From Pseudomonas maioricensis (lineage in GTDB: Bacteria; Pseudomonadota; Gammaproteobacteria; Pseudomonadales; Pseudomonadaceae), in NCBI RefSeq assembly GCF_022790535.1, contig NZ_LOHG01000016.1:24974-88973 (forward strand): a stretch of 64,000 nt of DNA, read 5' to 3'. The position numbers and the translations under genes were made by a program. The notes beneath the pieces were generated by a model. It saw only the letters and a program-made list of their open reading frames with translations, was not told the DNA's origin and ran no database searches. Below, piece after piece: positions 42,015 through 51,425 of this stretch; the first letter of the stretch is position 1, and each line of letters opens with the position of its first letter.

Positions 42015-44472
42015 TCATTCAGTCATCAAGTCACAGGCCGAAATGATCGCCCTGTTTCAACAGGACCTGACCACTGGCGTTGGCCGCAGCGTCAAACACG
42101 ACAGCGCCGATAAACACGTGTCCGGCGAGGCTGTGTACATCGACGACCGCCTTGAATTCCCTAATCAGTTGCATGTGTACGCGCGCCTTTCGGACCGTGC
42201 TCATGCCCGGATCATCCGCGTCGATACTGCTCCTTGCTACGCGTTTGATGGCGTACGGATTGTCATTACTCACGAAGACATTCCCGGCCTGAAAGACATC
42301 GGCCCTCTGTTGCCCGGCGACCCACTGCTGGCCATCGACAAGGTGGAGTTCGTGGGCCAGCCGGTGCTCGCCGTCGCGGCTCGCAGCCTCGACATCGCGC
42401 GCCAGGCAGCCATGGCCGCCGTGATCGAATACGAAGACCTCGAGCCGGTTCTGGATGTGGTCCAGGCGTTGCGCGACAAACATTTCGTGCTCGACAGTCA
42501 CACTCACAAACGTGGTGACTCAGCTGCTGCACTGGAGACTGCCGAGCATCGCCTGCAGGGCAATTTGCACATCGGCGGCCAGGAACACTTTTATCTGGAA
42601 ACCCAGATATCGTCAGTAATGCCCACCGAAGACGGCGGCATGATCGTGTACTGCTCGACCCAGAACCCCACTGAGGTGCAAAAACTGGTCGCTGAAGTGC
42701 TGGACGTTTCGATGAACAAAATCGTCGTCGACATGCGCCGCATGGGCGGCGGTTTTGGCGGCAAGGAAACCCAGGCGGCGAGCCCGGCCTGCCTGTGTGC
42801 AGTGATCGCGCGCCTGACCGGGCAACCGACCAAAATGCGTCTGCCGCGTATTGAAGACATGCTGATGACCGGCAAGCGCCACCCGTTCTACATTGAGTAC
42901 GACGTCGGCTTCGATGACGATGGACGCCTCCAGGGCATTCAACTGGATCTGGCAGGTAATTGCGGTTACTCGCCGGACCTCTCCGCCTCGATTGTTGACC
43001 GCGCGATGTTTCACGCTGACAACGCCTATTACCTGGGTGAGGCGACGATCAATGGCCATCGCTGCAAGACCCACACAGCGTCAAATACGGCCTATCGCGG
43101 CTTCGGCGGCCCGCAAGGCATGGTCGCTATTGAAGAGGTCATGGATTCCATCGCCCGCTACCTGGGCAAGGATCCGCTGGCTGTGCGCAAAGCCAATTAC
43201 TACGGCAAGACCGAGCGCAACGTCACCCACTACTACCAGACTGTCGAGCACAACCTGCTGGAAGAAATGACTGCCGAGCTGGAACAAAGCAGTCAATACA
43301 ACGAGCGTCGGGAAGCAATACGGGCCTTTAACGCCAGCAGCCCGATCCTGAAGAAAGGCCTGGCGCTGACCCCGGTCAAATTCGGCATTTCCTTCACCGC
43401 CAGCTTTCTCAATCAGGCTGGAGCGCTGATCCATATCTACACCGATGGCAGCATCCACTTGAACCACGGTGGCACCGAGATGGGTCAGGGCTTGAACGTC
43501 AAAGTCGCACAAGTAGTCGCCGAGGTGTTTCAGGTCGACGTTGACCGGATTCAGATTACCGCGACCAATACCGACAAAGTACCTAACACTTCGCCAACGG
43601 CCGCTTCCAGCGGTGCAGACCTGAACGGCAAGGCAGCGCAGAACGCGGCCGAAATCCTCAAGCAGCGCCTGGTGGAATTTGCTGCAAAGCACTTCGAGGT
43701 CGAAGCGACAGACGTAGAGTTTCGCAACGGGCACATTCGGGCTGGCGAACAGATTGTGTCGTTCCAGGCATTGGCACAACTCGCATGGATGGGGCAGGTG
43801 TCGCTGTCCAGTACCGGTTACTACAAGACGCCAAAAATCTTCTATGACCGCAGTCAGGCACGGGGTCGGCCGTTCTACTACTTCGCCTTCGGCGCCGCCT
43901 GCAGTGAAGTGATCGTCGACACGCTGACCGGCGAGTACAAGATGCTGCGTACAGATATCCTCCACGACGTGGGCGCATCCCTGAACCCGGCTATTGATAT
44001 CGGCCAGGTCGAAGGCGGCTACATTCAGGGCATGGGCTGGCTGACGACTGAAGAGCTGGTGTGGAACGATAAAGGCAAGCTAATGACCAACGGTCCTGCG
44101 GGTTACAAGATTCCGGCAGTCTCTGATATGCCGCTGGACCTGCGCGTCAAACTGGTGGAAAACCGCAAGAACCCGGAAGACACCGTGTTCCACTCCAAGG
44201 CTGTGGGTGAACCACCGTTCATGCTCGGCATCTCGGCCTGGTGCGCGATCAAGGATGCAGTGGCAAGCCTGGCTGATTATCACCATCAACCGCAGATCGA
44301 CGCGCCTGCCACGCCGGAACGGGTGTTGTGGGGGTGTGAGCAGATGCGTAAGACCGAGTCGCACTTATCGCGGGCAAGCACCGCTCCCACATCAGATCGC
44401 GGTTCCCTGTGGGAGCAGAGCTTGCTCGCGATAAGTTCGACACCGGTGGTAAGCCCGGAGGCAAAACCATGA
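42007..44472 (+). CDS. xdhB: Xanthine dehydrogenase large (molybdopterin) subunit with REP-derived tail
   Basis: An 821-residue molybdenum hydroxylase subunit that oxidises hypoxanthine and xanthine to urate. Visible marks are GVGRSVKHDSADKHVSGEA, RMGGGFGGKET, FGGPQGM and the late KAVGEPPFMLG with the catalytic Glu. The normal family end is near residue 782 (ERVLWGCEQMRK). From about 787 to 809 the codons come from a REP inverted pair (44365-44434), and the stop lies further on, overlapping the xdhC ATG. The tail is therefore lineage-specific and probably a passenger. Confidence 0.95.
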   Translation: MSNHSVIKSQAEMIALFQQDLTTGVGRSVKHDSADKHVSGEAVYIDDRLEFPNQLHVYARLSDRAHARIIRVDTAPCYAFDGVRIVITHEDIPGLKDIGPLLPGDPLLAIDKVEFVGQPVLAVAARSLDIARQAAMAAVIEYEDLEPVLDVVQALRDKHFVLDSHTHKRGDSAAALETAEHRLQGNLHIGGQEHFYLETQISSVMPTEDGGMIVYCSTQNPTEVQKLVAEVLDVSMNKIVVDMRRMGGGFGGKETQAASPACLCAVIARLTGQPTKMRLPRIEDMLMTGKRHPFYIEYDVGFDDDGRLQGIQLDLAGNCGYSPDLSASIVDRAMFHADNAYYLGEATINGHRCKTHTASNTAYRGFGGPQGMVAIEEVMDSIARYLGKDPLAVRKANYYGKTERNVTHYYQTVEHNLLEEMTAELEQSSQYNERREAIRAFNASSPILKKGLALTPVKFGISFTASFLNQAGALIHIYTDGSIHLNHGGTEMGQGLNVKVAQVVAEVFQVDVDRIQITATNTDKVPNTSPTAASSGADLNGKAAQNAAEILKQRLVEFAAKHFEVEATDVEFRNGHIRAGEQIVSFQALAQLAWMGQVSLSSTGYYKTPKIFYDRSQARGRPFYYFAFGAACSEVIVDTLTGEYKMLRTDILHDVGASLNPAIDIGQVEGGYIQGMGWLTTEELVWNDKGKLMTNGPAGYKIPAVSDMPLDLRVKLVENRKNPEDTVFHSKAVGEPPFMLGISAWCAIKDAVASLADYHHQPQIDAPATPERVLWGCEQMRKTESHLSRASTAPTSDRGSLWEQSLLAISSTPVVSPEAKP
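44365..44434. repeat. REP inverted pair inside the xdhB 3' coding end
   Basis: 27-bp arms (44365-44391 and 44408-44434) are inverted with about three mismatches, of the TGTGGGAGCAGAGCTTGCTC type. They are read in frame as xdhB codons. Confidence 0.85.
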
Positions 44473-45308
44473 ACAACTGGATCAGCGCCCTCTCCGACCT
44501 GCAAACCCGGGGTGAAGCCTGCGTGTTGGTCACCATCATCGAAGAGCGTGGTTCAACGCCGCGCAATGCCGGTTCGAAGATGGTGGTCAGTGCAGAGCAG
44601 ATTTTCGACACCATTGGCGGCGGGCATCTGGAATACAAAGCCATGGAAATCGCCCGTGAAATGCTGGTCAGCGGTAACCAGAATACTCGACTGGAGCGCT
44701 TCAGCCTCGGAGCGAGCCTTGGCCAGTGCTGCGGCGGCGTAAACGTGTTGCTGTTTGAGCCCATGGGCCAGCCCCAGGCGCAGATCGCGGTGTTTGGTGC
44801 CGGTCATGTGGGCCGGGCGCTGGTGCCTTTGCTGGCCAGCCTGCCCTGCCGGGTGCGCTGGATCGACTCCCGGGAGCAGGAGTTTCCCGCACAGATCCCC
44901 ACTGGCGTGCGAAAGGTCCTGGCAGAAGACCCACTGGATGAAATCGATGAACTGCCCAGAGGCAGTTATTGCATCGTCATGACCCACAACCATCAACTGG
45001 ATCTGGAACTGACTGCCGCGATTCTCAAGCGTGGCGACTTTGCTTATTTCGGCCTGATCGGATCGAAGACCAAGCGGGTCAAATTCGAACACCGGCTGCG
45101 GGATCGCGGCATTGATCCAGCATTGGTCCAGCGCATGCGTTGCCCGATGGGCCTTACCGAAGTCAAAGGCAAGTTACCCATCGAAATCGCGGTATCGATT
45201 GCCGCCGAAATCATCGCCACCTACAACGTCAATTTCGGCCAGCACGGCGCGAGCGCCGAACCCGTTGCCAAACTGCTGCCGGTTTCACGCCGCAGTCAGG
45301 CGCAATGA
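44469..45308 (+). CDS. xdhC: Xanthine dehydrogenase accessory protein XdhC
   Basis: A 279-residue chaperone that binds molybdenum cofactor, helps its sulfuration and inserts it into XdhB. N-terminal XdhC/CoxI domain (ATIIEERGSTPR-like: VTIIEERGSTPRNAGSKM, then IGGGHLEYKA) and a C-terminal Rossmann domain (AVFGAGHVGRAL, VMTHNHQLD, YFGLIGSKTKR). The start at 44469 has GGAGG six bases upstream and overlaps the xdhB stop (ATGA). Confidence 0.94.
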   Translation: MNNWISALSDLQTRGEACVLVTIIEERGSTPRNAGSKMVVSAEQIFDTIGGGHLEYKAMEIAREMLVSGNQNTRLERFSLGASLGQCCGGVNVLLFEPMGQPQAQIAVFGAGHVGRALVPLLASLPCRVRWIDSREQEFPAQIPTGVRKVLAEDPLDEIDELPRGSYCIVMTHNHQLDLELTAAILKRGDFAYFGLIGSKTKRVKFEHRLRDRGIDPALVQRMRCPMGLTEVKGKLPIEIAVSIAAEIIATYNVNFGQHGASAEPVAKLLPVSRRSQAQ

Positions 45309-45336
45309 CAGCCGTGCTGTTGCGCTGCACGCTCCC

Positions 45337-45427
45337 CTGTAGGAGCGCACGAGCAGCGCGAGGCCGCGATTGCGTTCTACCTGACACACCGCCATCGCGG
45401 CCTCGCGCCGCTCGTGCGCTCCTACAG
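45337..45427. repeat. REP inverted pair
   Basis: Arms of a CTGTAGGAGCGCACGAGCAG type, nearly perfect over about 35 bp, between xdhC and guaD. Confidence 0.85.
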
Positions 45428-45474
45428 AAAGTATTTCAAATCAAGATCGCTGCGTTTTGTTTGACAGGACCTCT

Positions 45475-46788
45475 ATGAACCCGAGTAAAAAAGCCTACCG
45501 AGCCGCCATCCTGCACAGCATCGACGATCCGGCCGAAGTCGGCATCGAAGCGTCTTACCAGTACTTCGCTGATGGCCTGATGCTGGTCGAGGACGGCAAG
45601 ATTTGCGCCCTTGGCGACGCAATCGAACTGCTGAAAACACTTGGTGACGACGTCGAAGTGACTGAGTACAAGGACGCTCTGATCACTCCTGGGTTCATCG
45701 ATACGCATATCCATCTGCCCCAGACCGGCATGGTCGGTTCCTACGGCGAGCGCCTGCTGGACTGGCTCAACACCTACACCTTCCCTTGCGAAAAACAGTT
45801 CGCTGATCCGGTGCATGCAGCCGAGGTCGCGGACATTTTCCTGAAAGAATTGCTACGCAACGGCACCACCACGGCACTGGTGTTTGGCAGCGTGCACAAA
45901 GAGTCAGTGGAGGCATTCTTCGCGGCGGCAGAAAAACTGAACCTGCGGATGATCGCAGGCAAGGTGATGATGGATCGCAATGCCCCGGACTACCTTACTG
46001 ATACGGCAGAATCGGGCTACGCCGACAGCAAGGCACTGATTGAACGCTGGCACGGCAAAGGCCGCTTGCACTACGCGGTCACGCCCCGTTTTGCGCCGAC
46101 CAGCACCCCGGAGCAACTGACGCTGGCGGGGAAACTGCTCGCCGAGTATCCCGACGTGTACATGCAGACTCACATCAGCGAAAACGTCGAGGAAGTGCAA
46201 TGGGTCAAGGCCCTGTTCCCCGAGCGCAGCGGCTATCTGGATGTGTATGACCATTTCAAACTGCTGGGCGAGCGCTCGGTGTTTGCCCATGGCGTGCACC
46301 TGTGCGACGCCGAATGCGCACGCCTTGCCGAAACAGGTTCGGCCATTGCGTTTTGTCCTACTTCAAACCTGTTTCTGGGCAGCGGCTTGTTCAACCTGCC
46401 CATGGCGGAAAAGCACAAGGTCAACGTCGGCGTGGGCACTGATGTAGGCGGCGGCACCAGCTTTTCGATCCTGCAAACCCTCAACGAAGCCTACAAAGTC
46501 ATGCAGATGCAGGGCGCCAGACTGAGCCCGTTCAAATCGCTGTACCTGGCCACCCTGGGCGGCGCTCGGGCGCTGCGTCTCGATGATAGGGTTGGCAGCT
46601 TGAAAGTGGGCAACGAAGCGGATTTTCTGGTGCTGGATTACCACGCCACGCCGCTGCTGTCCTACCGCTTGAAACAAGCCAAAGACATCGCCGAGACAGT
46701 GTTCGTGCTGATGACACTGGGGGATGACCGAACGGTACGCGAGACGTACTCGGCCGGGGAAATGGTGCACAGCGCACGAACGTCCTAA
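45475..46788 (+). CDS. guaD: Guanine deaminase
   Basis: A 437-residue amidohydrolase that converts guanine to xanthine and ammonia, feeding XdhAB. Metal ligands: HIHLP (near 80), HISEN, HGVHL and the Asp in GTDVGGGTS. Start at 45475 (MNPSKKAYRAA) has AGGA upstream. It follows xdhC by 166 bp with a REP pair between, so it may have its own promoter. It converges on the large toxin-like gene with 56 bp between stops. Confidence 0.94.
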   Translation: MNPSKKAYRAAILHSIDDPAEVGIEASYQYFADGLMLVEDGKICALGDAIELLKTLGDDVEVTEYKDALITPGFIDTHIHLPQTGMVGSYGERLLDWLNTYTFPCEKQFADPVHAAEVADIFLKELLRNGTTTALVFGSVHKESVEAFFAAAEKLNLRMIAGKVMMDRNAPDYLTDTAESGYADSKALIERWHGKGRLHYAVTPRFAPTSTPEQLTLAGKLLAEYPDVYMQTHISENVEEVQWVKALFPERSGYLDVYDHFKLLGERSVFAHGVHLCDAECARLAETGSAIAFCPTSNLFLGSGLFNLPMAEKHKVNVGVGTDVGGGTSFSILQTLNEAYKVMQMQGARLSPFKSLYLATLGGARALRLDDRVGSLKVGNEADFLVLDYHATPLLSYRLKQAKDIAETVFVLMTLGDDRTVRETYSAGEMVHSARTS

Positions 46789-46844
46789 GTGGCGAGGGGC
46801 TGACATCGCGCCGGCACGACGCGATGTCCCGTACCTCAGGTCAT

Positions 46845-49800
46845 TTAGCGGGTGCTTATCGAGAAGTCATCGGACAGGCGGATGACGAAAACCTGCGTGC
46901 CATGGCTGGACTGGCTGACCACATTGGTTCCCCCCATGAGTTTGATGACTTTGCCTTGTTGCGCAGCCTGCTCAAGGATCTGCGCGATGGGTTGACCGGC
47001 GTGATTTGCCGTCAGAAGCCCCACCAAACCGTCTCCTTGCGCGGTGCTGAAGGGCTCTGCAGCCGAGACTGTCGTCAGCGTCGAGTTTTGCGCGCGGCGA
47101 AGATAAAGCAGGTAAACCTCGTCCTGCCCGGCTCGCCGAAACGCAATGAAATCACGTCCACCCGCTTTCAGTTCGTTGTGAAGAATTGTGTAGCCGTTAC
47201 GGCCCAATACGTCACTCATCAAGCCCCGAAGCCCGGCCGAACCTGCTCCGCCCCCAGCATCGGAAACGAGCCTGATCAGCCACTCGACGGTCACGGGATT
47301 GTCGGTCGCAAAATCAAGACGCTCAAAAGTATGCAGCGAACTCTCGTAGCTGATATTCCAGCGCCAACGCGCGCCACTCTCCCAGACCGGCTGCGCTTTG
47401 TTAAGCATCAGCAACGGGTCGTTCAAATGCGCCAGTGGCGCGCCGTGACCTGCTCGCCAGGCATTCAGGGTTGCCTTCACATTGATCATCCGTGTTGCAG
47501 TGATGGTCGAGGTGGAAGTGTCGGCCAGTTCGTACAGTTTTTGCGCCAGGACAATATTTGTTATATCGGTAAATCCCGGGCGTGCTTCAGCGACATAGGT
47601 CTCGATTCTCCTGTTGAACAGCGGCCCTTCGACCGCCCACTGCCCAGTCGCAGGCTGATACTTTGCCATCAATGGCTGAGCATTGGGGTTACGCCGAAGC
47701 ACTTCACTGAGTTCCGCAAAGTTACGGCAAGGAGCCTGAGTAGACGGGTTACGAATGAACGCGGTGTTAGTACGGCGTTGCCCGCCTGCTGGCAGTATTT
47801 CGTAAAATTTCTGGCCGATACGGATCAGGTCATAGTCGTGAGTGAAGTCGAGCCGAAAGACAGGCGGGTTGAAGCTGACCTGGTCCATGAGTGTCAGGTT
47901 ATCGACTGTTTTTTCCCAGCCCGTCCATGCATCCACGCTGGTGTCAGGCCGCGACGGGCCGGCAACAGGCTGGGGAGGACGACGGTCAGGTTCGACCTGC
48001 GGCGAATCAGGCTCCTTGCGCTTGACCGGTACAGGTGCGGCCAGCGCCTCTTGCGGTCGACGGTATTGCTCAGCCCAATCCGGCAAGGTTTTGGTCTTGC
48101 GGTAATGCTCGGCCAGCAGCAATTCCATACGCTGCTGTTGATCGGCAGGAAAAGCAAACTGATCCAACAGTTCACGAGCACCCTTGCGGTTAGAAACGCT
48201 ACCACGGGCTTCGACCAGCAGTATTTCAGCGACGAACGAACGTCCTCCCGCCCTGAGGCCGACATCGGTGTGGTAGACCCATTGTCCCCCAAGCTGCCGC
48301 ACAGGCGCTTCGTAGCCATGCGCCGCGCTTTTCTTGAGGCGCAATGTCTGTTCGCCCGGTCGTCGGTAGACCTGATAGGCCTTGCCCTGGCGATAGATAA
48401 AAAGCTCACCGTCTTTCAGCCAGGTACCGGCATCGCGCCCCACTTGAGGCACTGCGTTGAGCAGGGATATATCAGTTTCATAACCGATGAAAGGTTTGAC
48501 GACATAAGAGCGGCGGGCCATTGAGGGCAGCGGGCGGGTCAGCCCGGCGGCCTGACGCAAGCGGGTGGCACGACGCGCAAGGATTGCGAGCGCGGTCACG
48601 GTGGAGCCTGCGGGGATGACTGAAAGCAACACGTCCAGCATTGAAATCAAGGTGCTCCCTGCCAGCAGCAGCCCCTCATCAAGATGGCCTTCACGAAAAG
48701 CCTTCGCCGAGGCGTGACCATCGCTCCAGCCGTCCTGCACGCTGAACAGCACACCAAGCCCCGGAACGAAGGAAATCACGCCTCTGAAAAACAGCAGGTA
48801 CACCCCGTTGCGGCGCTCGTTGGCCTCGCCCTTGAGATCATGATTGCTGCGCGCTACCCGGCGGGAATGCTCATACAGCAGGTCTTCACGTAAATGCAGC
48901 TGCTGTTCACTGAGCAACAGGTCGAGGGCAGGCACTATCGCGATGAAACCTTCGAAGCCGCGCCGCAATGCCTCATGGATGTAGCCCTCTGCAGTTTTAT
49001 GCTCGCTGGCCTCTTCAACGCAGGAAGCCAGCCAGGCGACCCGGGCAGGCAGACGCAGCAGGCTGCTGATCAGGCGTTGGCGAGCATCCTGCACACTGTC
49101 GGTCTCTATGAAGCATTCACCGTCCGGCACGTTCGGCAAATAGACCAGAACCTTGCCGCTGGCCGGATGTTCGATGACGCTCAAGCCTTGCAATGTCCGG
49201 GTGCTGCGCGCTCCTGTGACGGCCTGACCGGGCTTGAACACCAATCGACTGATATAAACCCCGGCAGCGCTCAGTGTCGACGTGGATCTGGCGCGCGCGG
49301 CCTGGTTAAGCAGTGCATACCCCGCCACACTCAAACGCCCGCGCTGTCGGGCGCAAAAACCGTCGAGCACGATTTGCTGCTCATAGGCACCGAGCATCAA
49401 TTCAGCATCGCTGGAAGAGGCCGGTGAACGCAGGCGAAACACAGAGCGCAGAAGCGTGCGGTATTGCCCGGCGACGTCAAGCTGCGGCACGATCCTGAGC
49501 AGGTAATCACCGTTGATTCCTTGCAAGCCTGATAGTGTTGGCGACGGCGGATAAGACACTCTCACCATGCCCATGCGGGCTTTGGTATGTTCGTCCTTGT
49601 CATCGAAATTCTGACGGGCCAACTCTGACAGGCTTGACTGAACCCGTGCCTCGCTGGCTGTCCAGGGTTTGTGATGCAACGGGCTGCCATACTGCGGATC
49701 GATGTCGACGTGCTTGTGGACGCTTTTCGGGAGATCGATCACCAGTTGATCCGTATCGATATCCAGCCCCAGATCCTGCTTGACCCGCGCACTCACACAC

Positions 49801-50918
49801 CGCGCGGTAAAGACCTCGAAGGTCGGCAATCGCGCCTCCAGGCTGGATTCCAGGCGCGCCGCCGCAGCGTGAAATTCGATCAGCTTCTGTGCGTAGTCCT
49901 GTCGGACTTCCAAAGATGCGTTGAGCAACCAGGCGGGTAGCTGCGGCACCAGCTCGGCTGTTCTCTGCTGTTCGGCGATCAGGTCGATGGCTCGCTCACG
50001 TGCTTCGTCGAGCGCAACGCCCATGGCGTGGGCCAACTCCCGATGCAGCCTGGCCAGCGTTTCTCGCTGCGCCATGCTCGCCTCGCCAGTCCGCGCCTGT
50101 TGAGCGTGGCTGTCAGCTTCAAACACCCTGAGTTGGCGGCTCACGCCATAGAGAACAGGCTGCATCGTAATGACTCGGGTAGTCAGCTTGATCGGGGCGG
50201 CCATCGCCGATGTACGCTGTGCGTCACTGACATGCTGCCAAAGACTGACTTCGTCGCCCGCCCCCAACGTGAACACCAGTTGCTCCTTCAAACCCTGCAA
50301 TGAAGCAAATTTTTGCAGCCCACCCTCCAGCCCCGGCACGAACAACAAGGCAGGCTCGTCAAGCGCCGGATTCTTCAGGGACTGTTCTGTGCTGACAATA
50401 AACGCACCATTAAAAACGACAGGTTCCTCCGGATCACCCAGGCCGACCTCAAGGTGTACCACGTTGTCTTCGGGCTCATCGGCAAGCCCCAGCGCGTATT
50501 GAAGCGCCTGCAAATCAGCCGGGCTCAGTGTGCCCTCGCAGACCTGCAATTGCGCTTGAGCCAGCAACCCGGCCTGACGTTGTTCAACCAGTTGTGGTGT
50601 GACTGCCAGGAGCACTTCGTTGCTGATGTGATCCGCTCGATCCAGCGCCTCCAACAGACTGTTGACTGCCCGAGCAGCGCCGTGAAAGCGGCTGCGCCAG
50701 CTTTGGTAGGTATTAAGGGCATCGAGCTGCTCACACGCGCTCCCCACGTAGTTCAAAATACGCTGCAGGTGCTCAGTAATCCGGGATTGATTCAGGTCTT
50801 CGGGGAAGCTCGGCGGGAGGCTGTCGAACACCACCAGGTCGCGGACCAGGCCGGTCCATTCGTCACTGGTTACAGGGACGGCTGTCGTTTGTGAGTCATT
50901 CACTGGGTCATGCTCCAT
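46845..50918 (-). CDS. Large dermonecrotic-toxin-like protein (DUF6543 type)
   Basis: A 1357-residue protein without a classical signal peptide. Read from the sequence: a helical N-terminal third (1-300), a segment around 325-600 that opens with LPAWLLNAS and resembles the N-terminal domain of Pseudomonas dermonecrotic-toxin-like proteins, a hydrophobic helical region at about 704-722 and 748-778 that could insert in membranes, a proline-rich hinge (about 960-995) and a C-terminal domain of about 360 residues of unknown activity. The start may be ATG 50918 or GTG 50903, which has GGAG at better spacing. It lies between guaD and hiuH, and no small immunity-like gene is next to it. Function unknown. 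Confidence 0.8.
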   Translation of the reverse strand: MEHDPVNDSQTTAVPVTSDEWTGLVRDLVVFDSLPPSFPEDLNQSRITEHLQRILNYVGSACEQLDALNTYQSWRSRFHGAARAVNSLLEALDRADHISNEVLLAVTPQLVEQRQAGLLAQAQLQVCEGTLSPADLQALQYALGLADEPEDNVVHLEVGLGDPEEPVVFNGAFIVSTEQSLKNPALDEPALLFVPGLEGGLQKFASLQGLKEQLVFTLGAGDEVSLWQHVSDAQRTSAMAAPIKLTTRVITMQPVLYGVSRQLRVFEADSHAQQARTGEASMAQRETLARLHRELAHAMGVALDEARERAIDLIAEQQRTAELVPQLPAWLLNASLEVRQDYAQKLIEFHAAAARLESSLEARLPTFEVFTARCVSARVKQDLGLDIDTDQLVIDLPKSVHKHVDIDPQYGSPLHHKPWTASEARVQSSLSELARQNFDDKDEHTKARMGMVRVSYPPSPTLSGLQGINGDYLLRIVPQLDVAGQYRTLLRSVFRLRSPASSSDAELMLGAYEQQIVLDGFCARQRGRLSVAGYALLNQAARARSTSTLSAAGVYISRLVFKPGQAVTGARSTRTLQGLSVIEHPASGKVLVYLPNVPDGECFIETDSVQDARQRLISSLLRLPARVAWLASCVEEASEHKTAEGYIHEALRRGFEGFIAIVPALDLLLSEQQLHLREDLLYEHSRRVARSNHDLKGEANERRNGVYLLFFRGVISFVPGLGVLFSVQDGWSDGHASAKAFREGHLDEGLLLAGSTLISMLDVLLSVIPAGSTVTALAILARRATRLRQAAGLTRPLPSMARRSYVVKPFIGYETDISLLNAVPQVGRDAGTWLKDGELFIYRQGKAYQVYRRPGEQTLRLKKSAAHGYEAPVRQLGGQWVYHTDVGLRAGGRSFVAEILLVEARGSVSNRKGARELLDQFAFPADQQQRMELLLAEHYRKTKTLPDWAEQYRRPQEALAAPVPVKRKEPDSPQVEPDRRPPQPVAGPSRPDTSVDAWTGWEKTVDNLTLMDQVSFNPPVFRLDFTHDYDLIRIGQKFYEILPAGGQRRTNTAFIRNPSTQAPCRNFAELSEVLRRNPNAQPLMAKYQPATGQWAVEGPLFNRRIETYVAEARPGFTDITNIVLAQKLYELADTSTSTITATRMINVKATLNAWRAGHGAPLAHLNDPLLMLNKAQPVWESGARWRWNISYESSLHTFERLDFATDNPVTVEWLIRLVSDAGGGAGSAGLRGLMSDVLGRNGYTILHNELKAGGRDFIAFRRAGQDEVYLLYLRRAQNSTLTTVSAAEPFSTAQGDGLVGLLTANHAGQPIAQILEQAAQQGKVIKLMGGTNVVSQSSHGTQVFVIRLSDDFSISTR

Positions 50919-51071
50919 TGATCAAAGTCGCTGGAGCTTGAAGAAGCGCAGGCCTGCAAAGGGACTACATATTTATCGCGTGTTGACCGAAGTGCATTTT
51001 AAAAATTAACAGCATCACCATGAGGTCGGCATTGCGGGGCTAAAGCAAATCCTGCTGGAGCCAGCAAGTGG

Positions 51072-51425
51072 TCAACTGCCGCGATAGGTCGAATAGCTGT
51101 AGGGGGAAATCAGCAGCGGCACATGGTAGTGCTCCTGCTCCGCGTCGATCCCGAAGCGCAATACCACCACATCCAGAAACGCAGGTTCAGGCAGCGTTAC
51201 GCCCCGCGCCCGGTAGTAATCGCCGGCATGAAACTGAAGTTGATAGACCCCGGACCGATACGCATCCCCTTGCAACAGCGGCGCATCGCAGCGGCCATCG
51301 GCATTGGTTGTGGCAGAAGCCACCTTCACAAGGTTCAAGCCTTCGACCCGGTAGAGTTCGATGGCTATGGAGCTGCCGGGACAACCATGAGCAGCGTCCA
51401 GAACATGCGTCGTCAATTTACCCAT
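51072..51425 (-). CDS. hiuH: 5-Hydroxyisourate hydrolase
   Basis: A 117-residue transthyretin-related protein that hydrolyses 5-hydroxyisourate to OHCU. It opens TTHVLDAAHGCPG, has HYHVPLLISP and ends YRGS, the hallmark tetrapeptide, with catalytic His, Arg and Ser. No signal peptide, so cytosolic. It is divergent from puuE with a 349-bp region between, and downstream of it (minus strand) lies the toxin-like gene. Confidence 0.95.
   Translation of the reverse strand: MGKLTTHVLDAAHGCPGSSIAIELYRVEGLNLVKVASATTNADGRCDAPLLQGDAYRSGVYQLQFHAGDYYRARGVTLPEPAFLDVVVLRFGIDAEQEHYHVPLLISPYSYSTYRGS

Noticed and set aside
46824..48524. 566-residue plus-strand open frame opposite the toxin-like gene
   Set aside because: Antisense to the better supported 1357-residue frame; composition rich in Arg, Gln and His, no start signal.
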